Assembly (NCBI GenBank): GCA_003862155.1
Contig: QOUV01000006.1
Location: 78,920-142,919, forward strand
DNA length: 64,000 nt
From: Lachnospiraceae bacterium
Lineage (GTDB): Bacteria; Bacillota; Clostridia; Lachnospirales; Lachnospiraceae
Direction: 5' to 3'
Of the stretch, positions 16,918 to 25,719 are shown piece after piece. A program made the position numbers and the translations under genes. The notes below the pieces were generated by a model, which was not told the DNA's origin, did not search any database, and saw nothing but the letters and a program-made list of their open reading frames with translations. Every line of letters begins with the position of its first letter. Within the stretch, counting starts at the first letter, position 1.

Positions 16918-19398
16918 ATGGGCAATCTGAAGGATCTGGACAAGGACAAAATCAAAGAAGAGATAAAATCAAACGTCAAGAGACTCTATCGTAAAGAGTT
17001 CAAAGAGGCCACAGAGAAGGAGATATTCCAGGCAGTATCACTTGTCGTAAAAGATGAGATCATCGATGACTGGCTTGCCACGCAGAATGCGATGGACGAG
17101 CAGGATCCAAAGACTGTCTACTACATGTCGATGGAGTTTCTGATGGGCCGTGCTCTCGGCAACAACATGCTTAATCTCTGTGTCTACGACGAATTCAAGC
17201 AGGCACTCGATGAGCTCGGACTCGATATCACTTCGATCGAGGATCAGGAGCCGGATCCGGCCCTCGGAAATGGAGGCCTTGGAAGGCTCGCCGCCTGCTT
17301 TCTCGATTCACTCTCGACGCTCGGCTATCCGGCTTACGGCTGCGGCATCCGCTACAGATACGGAATGTTCAAGCAGAAGATCGAGGATGGTTTCCAGAAG
17401 GAAGTCCCTGACGACTGGCTCAAGGAAAACTATCCTTTCGAGCTCAAGAGAAGCGAATATACCTACGAGGTAAAATTCGGAGGCTATGTCCGCACCGAGG
17501 TCGGCAAAGACGGAAGGCTCAATTTCATCCAGGAGGGCTACAGATCAGTTCTCGCAGTTCCTTACGATATGCCGATCGTCGGCTACAACAACAACGTCGT
17601 GAACTCGCTTATGATCTGGGACGCCCAGCCGAAACAGGTATTTTCACTCGAGTCATTTGACAAGGGCGATTATGTAAAGGCAGTTGAGGACGAGAACCTC
17701 GCCAGATCTCTGGTAGAAGTCCTCTACCCGAACGACAGCCATATTTCAGGTAAAGAGCTCAGATTAAAGCAGCAGTACTTCTTCGTTTCCGCATCGCTCC
17801 AGAGAGCTATCCAGAGATTCAAGAAGCACCACGACGATATCCACGATCTGCCGAAGAAGGTTGTCTTCCAGATGAACGACACCCATCCGACACTGACGGT
17901 ACCGGAGCTTATGAGGCTTCTGATGGATGTCGAAGGCTTAGGCTGGGATGAGGCATGGGACATTACCACCCACTGCGTCGCCTATACGAACCACACCATA
18001 ATGACTGAGGCTCTTGAGAAATGGCCTATCGAGATATTCTCAAGACTTCTCCCTCGTATCTACAATATTGTCGAGGAGATAAACCGCCGCTTCTGTCTGG
18101 AGATCGAGAAGAAATATCCGGGAGATCAGGGCAAGGTCGACCGCATGGCCATTATTTACGATGGTCAGGTCCGCATGGCTTACCTCGCTATTGCGGCAGC
18201 GTTCTCAGTAAACGGCGTTGCGAAACTTCACACCGAGATCCTGAAGAAAGAGACCCTGAAGGACTTCTACGATATGTATCCGGAGAAGTTTAACAACAAG
18301 ACGAACGGTATCACACAGAGAAGGTTCCTCCTCCATGGAAATCCGCTCCTCGCATCCTGGGTTACCGACAAGATCGGCGACGGCTGGATTACGGATCTCT
18401 CCCAGATGAGCAGACTCAAAGTCTTCGTAGACGATGAAAAGGCCCAGCAGGAGTTCAGGAGCATCAAGTACAAGAATAAGCTGCGCCTGGCCCGCTACAT
18501 AAAGGAACACAACGGCATCGAGATCGATCCGAACTCGATTTTCGATGTACAGGTCAAGAGACTGCACGAGTACAAGAGACAGCTTTTAAATATTATCCAT
18601 GTCATGTACGAGTACAACAGGATCAAAGAGCATCCGGAGCTGGATGTGATCCCGAAGACCTATATTTTCGGAGCAAAGGCAGCTGCGGGCTACAAGATCG
18701 CAAAGCTAACTATCAAGCTTATAAATAATGTGGCAGCAGTTATAAATAACGACCGTTCCATCAACAACAAGTTAAAAGTTGTATTCATCGAGGACTACAA
18801 AGTATCTAATGCCGAGATGATCTTTGCTGCAGCAGATGTCTCAGAGCAGATCTCTACTGCATCGAAGGAAGCTTCCGGCACTTCGAACATGAAGTTCATG
18901 ATGAATGGAGCCGTAACTATTGGTACGATGGACGGCGCCACAGTCGAGATGGTTGAGGAGATGGGCAGAGAGAATGCATTTATCTTCGGTATGAGTGCCG
19001 ACGAAGTTATCGAGCACGAGCAGAAGAGAGACTACAACCCGATGGACATCTTCAACCAGGATCAGGATATCAGAAAAGTCCTGATGCAGATGGTAAATGG
19101 TTTCTACAGCCCTGACAATTCAGAGCTCTTCAGACCAATCTACAATTCTCTCCTGAATACCAACGAGACACAGTATCCGGATACCTATTTCAACCTGAAA
19201 GATTTCCGCTCCTACGCCGAGACTCAGGACAAGCTGATGGAAACCTATCGGGATGAGAAAAAATGGACCAGAATGGCTATGATGAACACGGCCTGCTGTG
19301 GAAAGTTCTCATCAGACAGAACTATCCAGCAGTATGTCGACGATATCTGGCATCTGGACCATATACACGTAAACCCGCTTGAAGACGACGAGAATTAA
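16918..19398 (+). CDS. glgP: Glycogen/starch/alpha-glucan phosphorylase
   Basis: An 826-residue PLP enzyme that releases glucose 1-phosphate from alpha-1,4-glucans. It contains EPDPALGNGGLGRLAACFLDS and the PLP-lysine region EASGTSNMKFMMNGA, with NDTHPT and KRLHEYKRQLLN in the expected order. Length matches bacterial GlgP. The start at MGNLKDLDKD has a GGGAGG site; an in-frame extension runs back into ileS and is rejected. Its stop overlaps the ATG of the next gene (TAATG). Confidence 0.97.
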   Translation: MGNLKDLDKDKIKEEIKSNVKRLYRKEFKEATEKEIFQAVSLVVKDEIIDDWLATQNAMDEQDPKTVYYMSMEFLMGRALGNNMLNLCVYDEFKQALDELGLDITSIEDQEPDPALGNGGLGRLAACFLDSLSTLGYPAYGCGIRYRYGMFKQKIEDGFQKEVPDDWLKENYPFELKRSEYTYEVKFGGYVRTEVGKDGRLNFIQEGYRSVLAVPYDMPIVGYNNNVVNSLMIWDAQPKQVFSLESFDKGDYVKAVEDENLARSLVEVLYPNDSHISGKELRLKQQYFFVSASLQRAIQRFKKHHDDIHDLPKKVVFQMNDTHPTLTVPELMRLLMDVEGLGWDEAWDITTHCVAYTNHTIMTEALEKWPIEIFSRLLPRIYNIVEEINRRFCLEIEKKYPGDQGKVDRMAIIYDGQVRMAYLAIAAAFSVNGVAKLHTEILKKETLKDFYDMYPEKFNNKTNGITQRRFLLHGNPLLASWVTDKIGDGWITDLSQMSRLKVFVDDEKAQQEFRSIKYKNKLRLARYIKEHNGIEIDPNSIFDVQVKRLHEYKRQLLNIIHVMYEYNRIKEHPELDVIPKTYIFGAKAAAGYKIAKLTIKLINNVAAVINNDRSINNKLKVVFIEDYKVSNAEMIFAAADVSEQISTASKEASGTSNMKFMMNGAVTIGTMDGATVEMVEEMGRENAFIFGMSADEVIEHEQKRDYNPMDIFNQDQDIRKVLMQMVNGFYSPDNSELFRPIYNSLLNTNETQYPDTYFNLKDFRSYAETQDKLMETYRDEKKWTRMAMMNTACCGKFSSDRTIQQYVDDIWHLDHIHVNPLEDDEN

Positions 19399-21002
19399 TG
19401 AATAACGACGATTTTAAAGAAGTTACAGACACGCCACAGGATACGAGTGTGAGTGGCAGTGACACTAATACCAGCGATTCAGACAAGGACAGCGACTACG
19501 AGGATATCTGCTATATCTGCCGCCGTCCTGAGAGTGTCGCCGGCAAAATGATACATATCCCGGGAAAGCTGTCGATCTGCCACGACTGTCTCCAGAAGAC
19601 ATTCAATGCGATGACAAATATGTCCGGATTTTCAGATGTGAATTCCTGGTTTGGCCAGTTAACCCCAGGTCCGAAGAACAGTGCGTCTGATGACGACAAC
19701 ACAAGCGACAAACCGTCTGAGAATAACAACGACGACAAGGGCTCGAATAATTTTACGAATCTTACGACCCTAGATCTCGAGGATATTTCTAATCTTTTCC
19801 GTGGCGCGCCTCCGATCCCGGAGAATCAGAAGCTTAAGAAGCGCCGTGAGAAGAAAAAAAAGAAAAAGGGTCTTCTGACAGACGGACCGGTTTTTGACAT
19901 CAAAAACATCCCGCCTCCTCACAAGATAAAGGCTGCTTTGGACCAGTATGTCATCGGCCAGGAAAAGGCGAAGAAGATCCTGTCTGTAGCTGTCTACAAC
20001 CACTACAAGAGAGTCATTGACTCAGAGAATCTGCTCGAGCGTGACGATCCAAACGATGACGATATCGAGATTGAGAAGTCAAATATCCTGATGATCGGAC
20101 CTACCGGTTCCGGTAAGACTTACATGGTAAAGACTCTCGCAAAGCTGCTCGACGTACCTCTCGCTATTACCGATGCGACGACTCTTACAGAGGCCGGTTA
20201 CATCGGCGACGATATCGAGTCTGTTGTAAGCAAGCTCCTCGCAGCTGCCGACAACAACGTAGAGGAAGCAGAGCACGGTATTATTTTCATCGATGAGATC
20301 GATAAGCTCGCGAAGAAGACTTCTTCGACGAACCGTGATATAAACGGTGAGTCGGTCCAGCAGGGTATGCTGAAGCTCCTCGAGGGCGCAGAGATAGAGG
20401 TTCCGGTCGGAGCGTCCTCGAAGAACGCCATGGTCCCGATGACTCTTGTAGACACGACAAATATCCTGTTTATCTGCGGTGGTGCGTTCCCGAGACTTAC
20501 CGATGTGATAAAGGAGAGGCTTAAGAGATCAAGCTCGATCGGTTTCGTATCAGACCTCGGTGACGAGTACGACGATGAAGATGACCTGCTCTCTAAGGTG
20601 ACGCCTGAGGATCTCAGAAAATTCGGATTCATCCCTGAGTTTATCGGCCGTCTCCCGATCATTGCGACTCTTCAGGAGCTCTCGAAGGAGATGCTTATCA
20701 ACATCCTGACAAAGCCGAAGAACGCTATCATCAAGCAGTACAAAAAACTTCTTTCCTTAGACGAGGTAGACCTTGAGTTTGACCGCGATGCACTTGAGTG
20801 GATCGCCGGGAAAGCCCAGGAGAAGAAGCTTGGAGCCCGTGCCCTCCGTTCGATCATTGAAGAGTATATGATGGACATCATGTACGAGATCCCTAAGGAC
20901 CCGGACATTGGCAAAGTCACGATCACCCGCGACTACTTAGAGCACAAGGGTGGCCCGAAGATTGAGATGCGCGGAGATATAAATACTTTGTTATCAATAT
21001 AG
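19398..21002 (+). CDS. ClpX-like AAA+ unfoldase with extended acidic linker
   Basis: A 534-residue protein, about 110 longer than typical ClpX. Residues 38-64 form a zinc-binding domain (CYIC...CHDC). A Ser/Asp/Asn-rich linker and a Lys-rich stretch (about 90-158) follow. Walker A GPTGSGKT is at 234-241 and Walker B IIFIDEID at 294-301. The pore loop reads GYIGDD, close to GYVG, and an SSIGF segment resembles the ClpP-docking IGF loop. The RKH loop of ClpX is replaced by ASSKNAMVP. This suggests a paralog with changed substrate choice. It is translationally coupled to glgP. Confidence 0.85.
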   Translation: MNNDDFKEVTDTPQDTSVSGSDTNTSDSDKDSDYEDICYICRRPESVAGKMIHIPGKLSICHDCLQKTFNAMTNMSGFSDVNSWFGQLTPGPKNSASDDDNTSDKPSENNNDDKGSNNFTNLTTLDLEDISNLFRGAPPIPENQKLKKRREKKKKKKGLLTDGPVFDIKNIPPPHKIKAALDQYVIGQEKAKKILSVAVYNHYKRVIDSENLLERDDPNDDDIEIEKSNILMIGPTGSGKTYMVKTLAKLLDVPLAITDATTLTEAGYIGDDIESVVSKLLAAADNNVEEAEHGIIFIDEIDKLAKKTSSTNRDINGESVQQGMLKLLEGAEIEVPVGASSKNAMVPMTLVDTTNILFICGGAFPRLTDVIKERLKRSSSIGFVSDLGDEYDDEDDLLSKVTPEDLRKFGFIPEFIGRLPIIATLQELSKEMLINILTKPKNAIIKQYKKLLSLDEVDLEFDRDALEWIAGKAQEKKLGARALRSIIEEYMMDIMYEIPKDPDIGKVTITRDYLEHKGGPKIEMRGDINTLLSI

Positions 21003-21488
21003 ACTGCCGCGGACTTTAATTGTCCCAAAAGAGCTTAGTTGTTGACACATTATAAAAATATTGATTTATCAACATAGAATTATATTAAACTGACTCGCTC
21101 CAAGGCGTTGGAGCTAATTAAAGATAGTTCGACGTATGTTGAGAAGAAAAAAATCAGATTTGTAACAAATCTAACAGCTTCTCATGTATATTGAGAACCC
21201 TGAAATTTGTTTGGAGCAAATGACTTCATCACAGATCTATAGTGAAGTTTTTTCAAAGGCCTGAGTCCCGGATCATTAGAAAATCATTCTATGTTGAAAA
21301 CTACTTACTTATAATAAGAAATTGTCTAAGGTTGCTGGAGTGATTCAGTAGAATTTTTGCCTATATTGAAAATTGGCCAGAATGCGGAGCTGGAAGTATT
21401 GCCTGATACTGTATTGTAATTGAGCATTTTAGATCAATACATAGTTATTTAGTTTTGACTCGAAATTTTATCAATAGAAGGGGACGAT
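21003..21488. repeat. Intergenic region with about 52-bp periodic motif array
   Basis: No gene is seen. A motif close to CTATRTTGARA recurs on the plus strand at 21080, 21134, 21186, 21237, 21289 and 21361 (spacings 54, 52, 51, 52, 72). Small perfect hairpins lie between or around copies, for example GCTCCAA/TTGGAGC near 21100 and AGATTTG/CAAATCT near 21160. Some copies sit in their own hairpin (TTCTCA...TGAGAA around 21186). It belongs to the same family as the arrays at 24.4-25.0, 43.1-43.4 and 54.5-54.9 kb. Confidence 0.6.
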
Positions 21489-22043
21489 ATGAAGAGTATC
21501 CAGATTAAAAATATCAAAAAATTTATGTCAGACGCTCTAATTCATGAGACGTTTGATAAGTTTACTATTAGTGAGGCCACGGTGAAAACCGCGGTCTCAT
21601 TTGTGATTGACGGGAAAATAAACAGGGATTTCTTTGGCGGAGATCCTGATTTGCCGGAGGATGGAAGTGATTCAGAGGAATCTGTTTCTGCAGCAAAAGA
21701 TTCTTCTGCCAAGGGCAATGCTTCGGGTGAATTTTATAGAGAACCATTTATAAAATATGGAAAAATCAGGCACATTCTTTTTGAAATCATTAAGGGAAAA
21801 AGAACACCTGTATTTTTCAGGCTGGTATTTCATGCGCCACGGCAATTGACAGAGCAGATTCTCGCAGAAGCTGACACAGGATTTACAATGCGTGACGTCA
21901 ATTCACTGACTTTTACAGCGACATTTAAAGATGGAGGGCTTACGGTAACAACGGGCACGAACCTGGCTGCGTTCTCACTGGACAAGAGTGTGGACGAAGC
22001 CTGGGATAAGTACATGGAAAAGTATATGGAACAATTTGATTAA
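21489..22043 (+). CDS. DUF5721-like protein
   Basis: A 184-residue protein resembling the DUF5721 family, which I associate with Lachnospiraceae. It opens with IKNIKKFMSDAL, then FTIDG-like FVIDGKINRDFF. A Ser/Glu/Asp-rich low-complexity insert lies at about 55-80. A beta-rich C-terminal half follows, with VFFRLVFHAP and SLTFTATFKDGGL. No enzyme motif, signal peptide or membrane segment is visible, and the function is unknown. The ribosome site AAGGGG is seven bases upstream. It is isolated between two non-coding regions. Confidence 0.7.
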   Translation: MKSIQIKNIKKFMSDALIHETFDKFTISEATVKTAVSFVIDGKINRDFFGGDPDLPEDGSDSEESVSAAKDSSAKGNASGEFYREPFIKYGKIRHILFEIIKGKRTPVFFRLVFHAPRQLTEQILAEADTGFTMRDVNSLTFTATFKDGGLTVTTGTNLAAFSLDKSVDEAWDKYMEKYMEQFD

Positions 22044-22653
22044 ATATACTGAACAGATAGAATAAGTATATAGTACAGTTAGAGCCAATTAATAGAATGG
22101 CTCAAACAGGATAGCAGTCACATTCGTGGTTACTTTTTTGTACATTTTAATAATTGTAAAATATTTACCGGGAATTCTGTGAAAGCAGCGTACAGGAGAG
22201 GAGCCTAAAGACTATTGACCTATTATTGCAGTAATGATGTTTAAAAATTAGTTGAAACGTAAATCAAATTAACTGCAAAAATCCTTTATCCACATCTGCA
22301 CAGATTCACAGCAGGTAATTTATCCACAGATATCCACTGAATTTTGTGGACTAAAATCCCGTAAAATACGGTTTTGAGCGGTTTATCAACGAAGTTGTGA
22401 ACTTTATCGACAATTTGTACCCACAGCTGTGTAGTTGAAAGAAATATCAAAAACTTAAATGCAGAAGCTTATGTCAAGAAAACAGGTATTGTTGATAGAA
22501 ATGTGGATAACTGGTGCATAACCTGCCGACAGTTGTTTGTACCTTTTCTTTCAGTGGAAACTTCAAGCTATTTTATCTGTATTTACATGTACTAAATCAG
22601 GCTTTAAACTACTGCTTATTTATCACTTGCAGACTTCTTTTCAGACATTTATA
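22044..22653. other. Non-coding region upstream of ogg containing DnaA-box cluster
   Basis: About 610 bases without a convincing gene. A weak stem-loop followed by TTTTTT (22115-22139) may end the DUF5721 transcript. GAGCCA/TGGCTC near 22081-22102 is another hairpin. The stretch 22140-22180 is very AT-rich. The DnaA-box cluster at 22286-22522 is listed separately. Confidence 0.5.
22286..22522. other. DnaA-box cluster (three perfect TTATCCACA boxes plus near matches)
   Basis: Perfect 9-mers are at 22286-22294 (+), 22320-22328 (+) and 22502-22510 (-, read as TGTGGATAA). Near matches include TTATCGACA (22404-22412), TTATCAACG (about 22383) and, on the minus strand, TTATGCACC (22514-22522). Three perfect boxes within 225 bases are far beyond chance. 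No dnaA or dnaN is nearby, so this may be a DnaA-titrating or regulatory cluster, or a displaced origin. Confidence 0.65.
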
Positions 22654-23523
22654 ATGGCTCATATGGAAAAATATATTGCAAAGCTGGGCGACAGCATAGA
22701 TCTTAAGAAAACAGCAGACAGCGGGCAGTGCTTCCGCTGGAAGGAAACTGAAGAGGGAACCTTCAGAGTCACTGCATTTGACAGAGTCAGATATTTTACA
22801 CAGATTGATTCGCATACGATCTCTATCGATTGTGGAAAAGACGAGTACAATACAGTCTGGAAATCGTATCTGGATGCCGATACGAATTATGACGGTATAA
22901 TTGCAAAAATTGATCCGCATGATTCTTTTCTTACAAAGGCCGGAGAATTCGGCAGGGGAATAAGAATCCTGCGCCAGGACCCGCTTGAGACTCTTATCAC
23001 TTTTATTATTTCACAGAGAAAGAATATTCCGGCGATAAAATCATGTGTTGAGAAGCTGTGCCAGGCTGCAGGGTCTTTTATTGGTGAGTTTGATGGGGAG
23101 CAGGTCTTTGCTTTCCCGTCTCTTGTGGAGCTCAGCGGTCTTTCATGCCAAAAATGCGGTGGTGAGTTCTGTTCCTATAAGAAGGCTGGTCTGGACAGCT
23201 GCTCTTTAGGCTATCGTATGCCATACATCCAGGAAACTGTGAGCAGGCTTCTTATGAATCCTGATCTGATTGAGTATCTGTGTCAGCTGGATGATGAGGC
23301 TTTATACGAAGAGCTTCTTGGCTTCAAGGGTGTCGGAAAGAAAGTTGCCAACTGCACCGCTCTTTTCGGTTTCCACCGCCTCGATTTCTTCCCGATTGAT
23401 GTCTGGATCAAGCGTGTGATTGATGAAGTCTACGGCGGAACTTTTGACGACAGGCAGTACAGCCCGTATGCAGGTGTGATCCAGCAGTACATGTTCTACT
23501 ATGGTCGCTCGAAAGGAATCTGA
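22654..23523 (+). CDS. ogg: 8-oxoguanine DNA glycosylase/AP lyase (Ogg1-like)
   Basis: About 289 residues. The N-terminal OGG domain has the family signature DSGQCFRW. The helix-hairpin-helix domain ends in LLGFKGVGKKVANCTALF, with the Schiff-base lysine in KKVANC, and the catalytic Asp in FPIDVWIKR. It removes 8-oxoG opposite C and nicks the abasic site. The start is uncertain (ATG 22654 or 22663) because no clear ribosome site is seen; an upstream TTG extension is unlikely. The 52-bp repeat array begins at the base after its TGA stop. Confidence 0.9.
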   Translation: MAHMEKYIAKLGDSIDLKKTADSGQCFRWKETEEGTFRVTAFDRVRYFTQIDSHTISIDCGKDEYNTVWKSYLDADTNYDGIIAKIDPHDSFLTKAGEFGRGIRILRQDPLETLITFIISQRKNIPAIKSCVEKLCQAAGSFIGEFDGEQVFAFPSLVELSGLSCQKCGGEFCSYKKAGLDSCSLGYRMPYIQETVSRLLMNPDLIEYLCQLDDEALYEELLGFKGVGKKVANCTALFGFHRLDFFPIDVWIKRVIDEVYGGTFDDRQYSPYAGVIQQYMFYYGRSKGI

Positions 23524-24396
23524 TTTACGTACTGGAGAGAAAAAACTGATCTGAGTCGGTAAAGAGAGCTGAGTATTTACGGACTGTAATAGAAAATTTA
23601 GTGTGAGTCCGTAAAGAGAGCTGAGTATTTACGTACTGGAACAGAAAATTCAGTCTGAGTCCGTAAAGAGAGCTTGGGAATTACGTACTGAAGAGAAAAA
23701 ACTGATCTGAGTCCGTAAAGAGAGCTTGGGATTTACGTACTGGAGAGAAAAAACTGATCTGAGTCCGTAAAGAGAGCTGAGTATTTACGTACTGGAACAG
23801 AAAATCCAGTGTGAGTCCGTAAAGAGAGCTTGGGATTTACGGACTGTAATAGAAAATTCAGTGTGAGTCCGTAAAGAGAGCTTGGGAATTACGTACTGGA
23901 GAGAAAAAACTGATCTGAGTCCGTAAAGAGAGCTAAATATTTACGTACTGGAACAGAAAATTCAGTGTGAGTCCGTAAGGAGAGCTTGGAAATTACGTAC
24001 TGGAGAGAAAAAACTGATCTGAGTCCGTAAAGAGAGCTGAGTACTTACGTACTGGAACAGAAAATCCAGTGTGAGTCCGTAAAGAGGGCTGAGTATTTAC
24101 GTACTGGAACAGAAAATTCAGTCTGAGTCCGTAAAGAGGGCTGAGTATTTACGTACTGGAACAGAAAATTCAGTCTGAGTCCGTAAGGAGAGCTGAGTAT
24201 TTACGTACTGGAAAGAAAAAGCTGACCTGAGTCCGTAAAATAGCAAGTAGATTTACGTACTGGAACAGAAAATTCAGTGTGAGTCCGTAAGGAGAGCTGA
24301 GTATTTACGTACTGGAAAGAAAAAGCTGACCTGAGTCCGTAAAATAGCAAGGAGATTTACGGACTCGAATAGAAAATTCTAGCAAAGTCCGTAAAT
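23524..24396. repeat. Tandem array: 17 units of exactly 52 bp, each a hairpin
   Basis: Units begin with TTTACG (or one-base variants) at 23524, 23576, 23628 and so on to 24356, every 52 bp without one insertion or deletion. Each unit carries an inverted pair, TTTACGKACT near its start and AGTCCGTAAA about 36 bases on; units 2, 7 and 17 have perfect arms. The loop exists in versions: A (GAGAGAAAAAACTGATC), B (GAACAGAAAATTCAGTG) and C (GAAAGAAAAAGCTGACC, units 14 and 16). No open frame is plausible. Confidence 0.9.
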
Positions 24397-24429
24397 GAAG
24401 TCTTGTATCGGAAAAAATCTTTCGTGGTC

Positions 24430-24978
24430 TTCAACATACAGCGGAAAAACTGCAAAAAGATACATACGTTGTATTCCAGTTGCAACATATAACGAGGTGA
24501 AGATAAGAAAATACAAACGTTATCTAGAATTTTCACTATATGACGGAAAAATTCTGATAAGATACAAACGCTTTCTTCCAGTTGCAACATATGATGGGGT
24601 GAAATTTATAAAATACAAATACTTGTATTTTATAGAAAAGAAAGCCAGCTATGTTGCAACTAGAAATCTTTATTTGTATTTTCCCAGCTTAAAAGCACGC
24701 TGTGTTGAAACTCGCGGAGCGCGCTTGTGTTTTAATTACTAGGAACAACGTTATATTGAAACAGGCGTGAAGAGCCCAAAGAATTCAGGCTCCGCGTTGT
24801 ATATTAATTACAGGAGACAACGCTATGTTGAAACAGGCGTGAAGAGCTCAAAGAATTCAGGCTTCGCGTTGTATATTAATTACAGGAGACAACGCTATAT
24901 TGAAACAGGAGAGAGGGAGCCCAAAGAATTCAGGCTCCGCGTTGTATTTTAATTACTAGGAACAACGCCATATTGAAA
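24430..24978. repeat. Periodic motif array: inverted then direct copies at 51-bp, then 72-bp spacing
   Basis: Copies of TTSAACATAY (minus orientation of the motif) recur every 51 bp at about 24432, 24483, 24534 and 24585. Plus-orientation CTATRTTGMAA copies follow at 24649, 24700 and 24751 (spacing 51), then 24823, 24895 and 24968 (72, 72, 73). The 72-bp units also contain GAGCC...GGCTC and CGTTGT...ACAACG hairpins. A 12-bp palindrome (24607-24618 with 24623-24634) sits near the orientation switch. Open frames here are repeat-derived and not proposed as genes. Confidence 0.75.
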
Positions 24979-25015
24979 CAGACGTGGGAAACACAGAGGA
25001 ATCTGAGGTGGTATT

Positions 25016-25381
25016 ATGATTTTGAATTGCTTGATTGTTGCGTTGGGCGGCGCGTGTGGCGCGGTAGGCAGATACCTGATAGGGCTGCTGCCGCTTGCAC
25101 CTGATAACGGCTTCCCGGTAAAAACTTTCATTATTAATGTCAGTGGCGCCTTCCTGATAGGAATTATTGCGGCTCTTGCGGGAAGCCATCAGGTAAATCC
25201 GAGACTTGTCACATTCATAAAGGTCGGTATCTGCGGCGGCTTCACTACTTTTTCAAGCTTTGCGCTGGAGACAGACCAGCTGATTGCGAGTGGTAAAAAC
25301 GCTGTGGCATTTTTCTATGTAATTGCAAGCATCATCTGCGGCGTATGCGCAGTATTTGCAGCTCAGAAGATCATTGGATGA
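25016..25381 (+). CDS. crcB: Fluoride exporter Fluc/CrcB
   Basis: A 121-residue, four-helix membrane protein. Features are GGACGAVGRYL near the start, the conserved FIINVSGAFLIG, and GGFTTFSSFALE, which lines the fluoride pore. It works as a dual-topology dimer that expels fluoride. A GAGGTGG ribosome site is present. No second crcB or fluoride riboswitch is evident; the upstream sequence is the periodic array. The last coding bases are the first unit of a tandem duplication that continues past the stop. Confidence 0.95.
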   Translation: MILNCLIVALGGACGAVGRYLIGLLPLAPDNGFPVKTFIINVSGAFLIGIIAALAGSHQVNPRLVTFIKVGICGGFTTFSSFALETDQLIASGKNAVAFFYVIASIICGVCAVFAAQKIIG

Positions 25382-25622
25382 GAAAAAATATGGTTCTAAA
25401 GGCAATCGTATTTTTCGCAGCTCAGAAGATCATTGGATGAGAAAAAAGATGTAGTTCTAAAAGCAATCGTATTTTTTGGCAGAACAGGAGATCATAGGGT
25501 AAGAAAAAATTGTTATAAAAGAAAGAATATTTGTTCGCAAGCCAGAAGATTATCGGGTGAAAATAAAAATGTTGTTCTAGAAGAAATTGTATTTATTGCG
25601 GCAAAAAAGATCATCAGATGAG
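25358..25622 (+). repeat. About 60-bp tandem repeat made from the crcB 3' end (five copies)
   Basis: Units start near 25358, 25417, 25479, 25537 and 25598 (spacings 59, 62, 58, 61). The first holds the last codons and stop of crcB (GCAGCTCAGAAGATCATTGG). Later copies degrade but keep a GCARM..AGATCAT core and a GTTCTA-rich middle. An out-of-frame reading of the last copies again ends in a CrcB-like tail (IAAKKIIR). The array explains the 338-base gap before the next gene. Confidence 0.8.
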
Positions 25623-25629
25623 AATTTGA

Positions 25630-25659
25630 AAAAAGCGGTTCCGAAAGGAGCCGCTTTTT
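25630..25659 (+). terminator. Intrinsic terminator after crcB and its repeats
   Basis: Arms 25630-25642 and 25647-25659 (core GCGGTTCC/GGAGCCGC) with a GAAA tetraloop. A five-T tail closes the stem, and the A-run makes it usable in both directions. Confidence 0.85.
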
Positions 25660-25719
25660 GAAAGAAATTTATGTGTCGCTGACATTTGTTTGACGAAACG
25701 ACAATACTTTATACTTTAC

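Noticed and set aside
22286..22522. Firm call of oriC
   Set aside because: The boxes are clear, but dnaA, dnaN and rpmH are absent, and no unwinding element or DnaA-trio could be defined. Recorded as a DnaA-box cluster.
23524..24396. CRISPR array
   Set aside because: Period is constant, but the whole 52-bp unit is conserved, including would-be spacers, in three versions. No cas genes are near.
24395..24952. Open frames of 60-115 codons in the periodic arrays
   Set aside because: They follow repeat units, lack ribosome sites, and their residues simply mirror the repeats.
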